From an uncultured Clostridia bacterium (GTDB lineage Bacteria > Bacillota > Clostridia > UMGS1883), in NCBI GenBank assembly GCA_947624455.1, contig CANQKL010000047.1:1-11096 (forward strand): a DNA stretch of 11,096 nucleotides, given 5' to 3'. Below, in pieces: positions 6,864 to 11,096 of this stretch. The notes beneath the pieces were generated by a model that worked only from the letters and a program-made list of their open reading frames with translations, was not told where the DNA came from and did no database searches. Within the stretch, counting starts at the first letter, position 1. Each line of letters starts with the position of its first letter. The position numbers and the translations under genes are program-made.

Positions 6864-8843
6864 TTATCTTTCAAAATATTCGTCGATCGCCCGCTCAAGC
6901 CGTGAGGCGGCGTTGGCCACAAACATACGCTTGAGCCGAGCGGCGGCCGCGAGGGCGTGTCCGCCGCCGCCCAAAGATTCGGCGATGAGCTGAACGTTTA
7001 TCTCGCCCAGACTGCGGCAGCTTATCCTGGCCCCGTCGTCGTCCTTGCAGACCACAAAGCTGGCCCTGACTCCTTCGATGTCCAGCATGGAATCCGCCGC
7101 TTGAGCGGCGAGGCTGGCCGGTATCTCGTCAAAGCTGACCGAAATGCAAATGCCCCGGTCATCGATTTTCGCTCCCTGGATCAGCTCGGTCCTTACACGG
7201 TAGGCTTCGGGGCTTTCGCGAAACAGGAGCTTCACCTTCATAGTGTCAACGCCGGCGTTGCGAAGGTACGCCGCCGCCTCGAAGGTTCGCGCCCCGGTCT
7301 TTAGCACAAAGTTTTTAGTATCCAGCACTATCCCGGCGTACAGGGCGGTAGCGTCTATGGTTGAAAGGTTCAGTCCGCCGTCCATGTACATGAGTATCTC
7401 TGTCACCATCTCACAGGTGGAGGAGGCCGCCGGTTCGTGATATATAAGTTCGCAGTTCTCGATAAAGCTTTCGCTTCGCCTGTGGTGGTCAAGCAGCACC
7501 TTGTGCTTGGCCATGTCCGCCAGATCCGGCATTTCCGTCATGGAGGTCTGGTGGGTGTCGCAGATTATGAGTAGAGTGTTTTCGCCCAGATGCTCCCTGG
7601 CCTGGGCGCGGTTCACAAACAAGCCGTCGTGGTAATGGTTGCGGTTGATGGAATCCATCAAGGCCCTGACGGCGGTATCGCCCGTGTTCAGTATTATATG
7701 GCAGTCCTTGTTCAGATGAGCCGCCGCGGCAGCCAATCCAATGGCCGCGCCTACGGCGTCGGTATCGGCGTCCTGATGGCCCATTATCAGCACATTGTCC
7801 GAGGAGAGAATGTGTTCCTTTAGAGCGGTAGCCATAACTCTGGCTTTGACCCGGGTACGCTTCTCCACCTCTTTGGCGCTGCCGCCGAAATAGCTGAATT
7901 TGCCCCCGTCGCATACGGCGGCCTGGTCGCCGCCCCTGCCCAGGGCCATATCCAGGGCCATACGGGCGTAATTGTCGCTGTCGGCGATAGTTTCGCCGCC
8001 CAGTCCCACGCCTATGCTCAACGTGGGCGGAGCCATTGCCACAAGGCTCACGGCCTTGAGCTGGTTCAAAACGGAAAAACGCTCGTCCTTGATTTTGTCG
8101 AAATCCTCGTTGGCGAACACGGCGATATACCGATCCCGCTCAAGCTTGCGGATAAGGCCCCCGTGTTCGTTTACCCAACTGATGATGACCCGGTCTATGG
8201 CGGCGGTCAGCTCAAGCTGCTCGTTTTCACCGGCGTCGGCCACGGTCTCTCCGTAGTTGTCGATGGTAATGTTCATCACCACCGGCCGCACGCTCTTGGA
8301 CAGCTGACGCAGCCGGTTCATGTCGGTGACGTTTTCAAAGTACAGTATCAAAGCGGGCTTTTCCGGGTCTGTCTCGCCAACTATAGTGGGAATCATCTTG
8401 TATTCCATGCCGCCCAGGCTGACGTTGATTGGATGAGCGCCCTTGTCCGCCAGGATACTTTCCACGCTGACCTCCGGGAACAGCTCACTCAGGCTTTTGC
8501 CGAAATCACCCCGGTAAAACGCGTTGTTGAAGGGGGTGTTGTACCAGGCGAAGCTGCCGTCGATCTTGACTCCGGCGATGGGGTCGGGAATATTGAACAT
8601 AAGCTGACTGCTGTGAGCCAGCGCCTCGTCGGAAAACTGTTCAAAGTAGAGGCGCATTTTCTGTACGCGGTTGTAACGCTCCAGCAGATGGTGAATTAGC
8701 ATCGCGATAGAGCTGGCAAAGAGGGCGCAGCCCGCCCAGAGGCTCTCTCTGATAGTAAAGACCGCGCAAATCAGCACAACTATTATATAAATGAAAGCGG
8801 AGCTTTTTGCCAGCGCGCTGAAATATTTGTCAGGCTTTTTCAT
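6864..8843 (-). CDS. gdpP: Cyclic-di-AMP phosphodiesterase GdpP (DHH/DHHA1 family)
   Basis: A membrane-bound enzyme hydrolysing c-di-AMP to pApA, which controls the messenger that sets potassium/osmolyte balance and cell-wall stress tolerance. The 659 residues match GdpP/YybT. Two transmembrane helices (about 15–32 and 37–53) precede a coiled linker, a degenerate PAS domain (about 75–175) and a degenerate GGDEF domain (about 185–310) in which the GGDEF position reads roughly ERDRY (235–239), so cyclase activity is not expected. The DHH domain keeps its metal ligands: H356, D360 and D362 in GHQDADTDAVG, D429 in ICDTHQ, the DHH triad at 452–454 and D508 in VLDTKNF. The DHHA1 domain ends with GGGGH (625–629). 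The ATG overlaps the yybS stop (ATGA) and has no good ribosome binding site of its own, suggesting coupled translation. Confidence 0.95.
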   Translation of the reverse strand: MKKPDKYFSALAKSSAFIYIIVVLICAVFTIRESLWAGCALFASSIAMLIHHLLERYNRVQKMRLYFEQFSDEALAHSSQLMFNIPDPIAGVKIDGSFAWYNTPFNNAFYRGDFGKSLSELFPEVSVESILADKGAHPINVSLGGMEYKMIPTIVGETDPEKPALILYFENVTDMNRLRQLSKSVRPVVMNITIDNYGETVADAGENEQLELTAAIDRVIISWVNEHGGLIRKLERDRYIAVFANEDFDKIKDERFSVLNQLKAVSLVAMAPPTLSIGVGLGGETIADSDNYARMALDMALGRGGDQAAVCDGGKFSYFGGSAKEVEKRTRVKARVMATALKEHILSSDNVLIMGHQDADTDAVGAAIGLAAAAAHLNKDCHIILNTGDTAVRALMDSINRNHYHDGLFVNRAQAREHLGENTLLIICDTHQTSMTEMPDLADMAKHKVLLDHHRRSESFIENCELIYHEPAASSTCEMVTEILMYMDGGLNLSTIDATALYAGIVLDTKNFVLKTGARTFEAAAYLRNAGVDTMKVKLLFRESPEAYRVRTELIQGAKIDDRGICISVSFDEIPASLAAQAADSMLDIEGVRASFVVCKDDDGARISCRSLGEINVQLIAESLGGGGHALAAAARLKRMFVANAASRLERAIDEYFER

Positions 8844-9802
8844 AGGGAGGCGGTCACCTTCTTCCTTATAGATACGAAACAGTCTACGACGCCGAGCAGG
8901 GCGTACAGAAGAAAGATATTCGCAAAGGGCAGCAATGCCGAAATTATGAAGCTGCCCACGAAAATCAAGGCATGGACGCCGACGCGGGCAAGAGGACCTT
9001 TTATTTTCAGCCTGAGCAGGAACTCCATAAGGCTCAGTCCGGCGGCAAAGGCCAGCGTCATAAATACTATCAGGCCGTTCAAGCCCACCAGCTTAACCAT
9101 ATCGCCGGGGAGAAAGACCGCCGCCAGCATCGCGGCTCCAAAGCAGAGCGCCGGTAGGCCGAGCCGTATGGAGGCGAAGGAGTGACGGTTGTCCAGGGGC
9201 GTACCCCTAAGGCTGCGGCTTATAAGCCACATGAGAACATATCCGGCCAGCATCGCGCCGGTGATGATAGCTCCGGGGACGCAGCTCTTAACGCCGCTGC
9301 TTACGACGGCGGCCAAGCCTTCGGTATCGACGGCGGCCCCGGCGGCGGAAAGCCGCTCGTCCATAGTCGCCATGGACTGGCTCATAAGGCCTTCAAACTG
9401 GGAATAGATATAGTCGGCTATACTCAGACCGGCGTCATTCGCCATATGCCGCAGGCTGAGCGCTTCGCCAAGGCCATAGCTCACCGACGCCGCCATCATC
9501 CCCAGCCGGAAGCTCCGGCGGGAGGCGACGGGCAGGGAGCAAAGGACAGCGGCCAGTATCAGTTGGAGGGCGAAAAAGCCGCCGTAGGACGCTCCCAGGC
9601 CGCAGATATAGCAGAGCAGTCCGGCGACCGCTCCGGTGATAAGGGTATATATACCGCCCCGCACGCCGCCCAGGCTGACGGTTATCAGAACTAAATCCCG
9701 GGCGCAAAGGCAAAAGGCCAGCATGGGCCAGCCAAAAGCCAACGGCAGCAGGGAGATAAGCAGCCGGGTCGGTATGGACGACATATAGTTTTTTCCATTC
9801 AT
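8840..9802 (-). CDS. yybS: YybS-like DUF2232 integral membrane protein
   Basis: A 320-residue polytopic membrane protein of unknown biochemical function. Hydrophobicity suggests about eight transmembrane segments: four to five between residues 12 and 115, a polar loop of about 55 residues (116–170), and further helices at about 172–196, 212–232, 237–262 and 274–306, ending in a short basic tail (RKK). The identification as YybS rests on this architecture, length and its place directly before gdpP–rplI–dnaB, as in Bacillus; sequence motifs alone are weak. The ATG at 9802 has a modest AAGGTT site 5 nt upstream; Met7 is a possible but less likely start. The 4-nt overlap with gdpP suggests stoichiometric production, perhaps of a membrane partner of GdpP; that is inference. 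Confidence 0.8.
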   Translation of the reverse strand: MNGKNYMSSIPTRLLISLLPLAFGWPMLAFCLCARDLVLITVSLGGVRGGIYTLITGAVAGLLCYICGLGASYGGFFALQLILAAVLCSLPVASRRSFRLGMMAASVSYGLGEALSLRHMANDAGLSIADYIYSQFEGLMSQSMATMDERLSAAGAAVDTEGLAAVVSSGVKSCVPGAIITGAMLAGYVLMWLISRSLRGTPLDNRHSFASIRLGLPALCFGAAMLAAVFLPGDMVKLVGLNGLIVFMTLAFAAGLSLMEFLLRLKIKGPLARVGVHALIFVGSFIISALLPFANIFLLYALLGVVDCFVSIRKKVTASL

Positions 9803-9828
9803 TCGTAAACCTTCATTTCCGGTTCAGG

Positions 9829-11096
9829 TCAGCCAACGACCTTGAATTCATTTATTTTTCTGGGCAGCTCCGGCTCCAGCTTTTCCATTATCCGCTGGAA
9901 AAACAGCCTGAGCCGGTTGTCGGAATATTTCTCTCCGATGACGGCGCGCACCTCGCGCAGATCCGGCGTTATGCGGGCGGTGAGGATAACGTCGGAGGTT
10001 TTGGTATCGAAGCGTCCGGTTATGACGCAGTCGGACACGTAGCGATTCCTCTTTATTACCTGGGCCAGCTCCTCGGGGAACAGCGGCTCCCCGTCCCGGC
10101 CGCAGAGCATAGTCTTGCGCCTGCCTCTTAGCTCCAGGGTTCCGTCCTCCGCAAGCAACCCCATATCGCCGGTGGGAAAGCCGTTGGGAAAATCGGCGCG
10201 GCCATTGTAATAGCCTATGGGTATACGGTCGCCGGTGACGCAGAGTTCTCCAAGCTCCCCGTATATGGGCGAGGGAACCGTCAATTCCGCCAGAGGAAGC
10301 AGCTTTTTGCCCGAGGAGTCGCCTACCGCCAAAGGCCCGCATTCAGGGGTGAAGTAGTAGGTGCGCACCTCAATGCCCCAGTCGGAAAAGCGCCGGGCGC
10401 TGTCCCATTCGGGGTAACCGCCGCCGCAGAGTATGAGCTGGAGCTTGTCGCCCATCAACCGGCGCACTCGGCGGCGCATACGCTTGCTAAGATCCAGCAG
10501 AGGAATGTGGCTCAGCCGATCAAGAGCGTTGTACATGGCGATGGCGGTTTTACTCAGATTCTGCTCCGAGCGAAACCGCAGCGAACGCTCCAGATTTCTG
10601 AGCCGCTGAGGGGTACAGGTCAGAGCCGTGGCCTCGGACTCGGCAATGGCCCTGGATACGCCGCGCTTCTCCCTGCGGCGGATGAGGGTGCATCCCGAAA
10701 GCAGCGGCAGCAGCAGTCCCATGGTGCAGTCAAAGGCGCCGCCCCAGTATACTGGGCAAAGAAAAGTGTATGAGCCTATATCCGCCGTGGAGGCAATTGC
10801 CGCCAAAGCGGAGCATATATTTTGATGAGAGATCATCGCCGCCGCGCCCTCGCTGTTGCGGAAAAGGAAGGCCGGCGCGCCGGGATCCACGTCGGGAAGC
10901 TGAGTTTCGGAGTATGCGCTCTCCCGAGAGAGCCGCCGCCCCGGATCGGTTATCACGGTCAGTTCCGGCAGCCGACGCTCCACAGCCAGCCCCAGCTCGG
11001 CAAATTTGGGCGACACAAAGACCGCTCCGGCCTCATACTCGCTTAAAAGGGAGCATAACTCATTCTCGGCCAGGGCGGAGCTGAGGGGGATCAGGG
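9829..11096 (-). CDS. Degenerate ANL-superfamily (AMP-binding, acyl-CoA synthetase-like) protein, 5' end outside window
   Basis: About 422 residues are visible and the frame is open to the window edge. The GTG at 11016 is an internal Val: upstream codons continue a family-typical stretch (ENELCSLLSEYEAGAVFVSPKFAEL). The fold markers of adenylate-forming enzymes are recognisable in order: LLLPLLSGCTLI (10720–10681), ILCGGGYPE (10431–10405), GELGELCVTGD and GYYNGRADFPNGFPTGDMG (motif A7, TGD at 10173–10165), and GRRK followed by FPEEL (A8/hinge, about 10122–10068). The ATP P-loop region (10825–10872), normally TSGTTGxPKG before SH, reads FRNSEGAAAMISH, without the Thr/Ser/Gly set and Lys. The A5 motif reads YYFTPE. 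The protein ends at LPRKINEFKVVG, short of the usual TTTGKIKR catalytic lysine motif. The reading frame is intact, so it is probably maintained, but ordinary ligase activity is doubtful. It lies 26 nt before yybS in the same operon. Confidence 0.8.
   Translation of the reverse strand, partial: LIPLSSALAENELCSLLSEYEAGAVFVSPKFAELGLAVERRLPELTVITDPGRRLSRESAYSETQLPDVDPGAPAFLFRNSEGAAAMISHQNICSALAAIASTADIGSYTFLCPVYWGGAFDCTMGLLLPLLSGCTLIRRREKRGVSRAIAESEATALTCTPQRLRNLERSLRFRSEQNLSKTAIAMYNALDRLSHIPLLDLSKRMRRRVRRLMGDKLQLILCGGGYPEWDSARRFSDWGIEVRTYYFTPECGPLAVGDSSGKKLLPLAELTVPSPIYGELGELCVTGDRIPIGYYNGRADFPNGFPTGDMGLLAEDGTLELRGRRKTMLCGRDGEPLFPEELAQVIKRNRYVSDCVITGRFDTKTSDVILTARITPDLREVRAVIGEKYSDNRLRLFFQRIMEKLEPELPRKINEFKVVG

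Noticed and set aside
8163..9694. Several + strand open frames of about 80–180 codons opposite gdpP and yybS
   Set aside because: They have low-complexity, non-family-like translations and lie antisense to convincing coding sequence with matching operon spacing.
9799..9831. UGA read-through or selenocysteine extending the ANL protein
   Set aside because: Read-through would add only nine residues (PEPEMKVYE) without the missing lysine motif, and no insertion-element hairpin is evident next to the stop.
9829..11016. GTG at 11016 as the start of the ANL gene
   Set aside because: The frame stays open to the window edge and the upstream codons encode sequence typical of the family, so the gene begins outside the window.
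1..11096. A novel defence, mobile or biosynthetic system
   Set aside because: Apart from the ANL protein all genes belong to well-known housekeeping families in conserved order. No repeats, integrase, transposase or toxin-antitoxin signals were seen.

Overview
The window looks like chromosomal core DNA of a Firmicute, most likely a Clostridia-class anaerobe with moderately high GC (judged by eye, not computed). The reasons are two gene blocks typical of that phylum, yybS–gdpP–rplI–dnaB and tilS–hpt–ftsH, strong AAAGGAGG-type ribosome binding sites, and GTG and TTG starts beside ATG. I see no insertion sequence, phage gene, CRISPR array, tRNA, rRNA or toxin/defence module.

Left arm, + strand (1–1150). 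It opens inside the C-terminal part of a Cu(I)-type P1B ATPase (copA-like), whose reading frame breaks near position 47. A small HAD-superfamily phosphatase (498–1079) follows with its own strong ribosome binding site. A 12-bp hairpin with a T-run (1110–1150) ends this transcription unit. A second GC-rich hairpin (1210–1232) sits between it and the convergent operon.

Main block, - strand (11096 down to 1252). Eight genes run head to tail with gaps of 20–33 nt or 4-nt overlaps and so look like one operon. In transcription order they are: an ANL-superfamily (AMP-binding) protein whose 5' end lies outside the window, yybS (DUF2232 membrane protein), gdpP (c-di-AMP phosphodiesterase), rplI (ribosomal protein L9), dnaB (replicative helicase), tilS (tRNA-Ile lysidine synthetase), hpt (hypoxanthine phosphoribosyltransferase) and ftsH (membrane AAA+ zinc protease). 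Two junctions, yybS/gdpP (ATGA) and tilS/hpt (GTGA), overlap by 4 nt and point to translational coupling. The run combines nucleotide second-messenger turnover, purine salvage, translation, replication and membrane proteolysis.

Most of the window is ordinary housekeeping DNA. The least ordinary gene is the ANL protein: its reading frame is intact, but the ATP-binding P-loop is eroded and the protein stops before the usual catalytic lysine motif, so it looks like a pseudoenzyme or a strongly diverged family member. The frameshift in the copper ATPase is the other clear anomaly. I found no convincing previously undescribed multi-gene system. Start sites were revised for dnaB (ATG at 6363, not the GTG three codons upstream). 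The ANL gene runs to the window edge and does not begin at the internal GTG at 11016.
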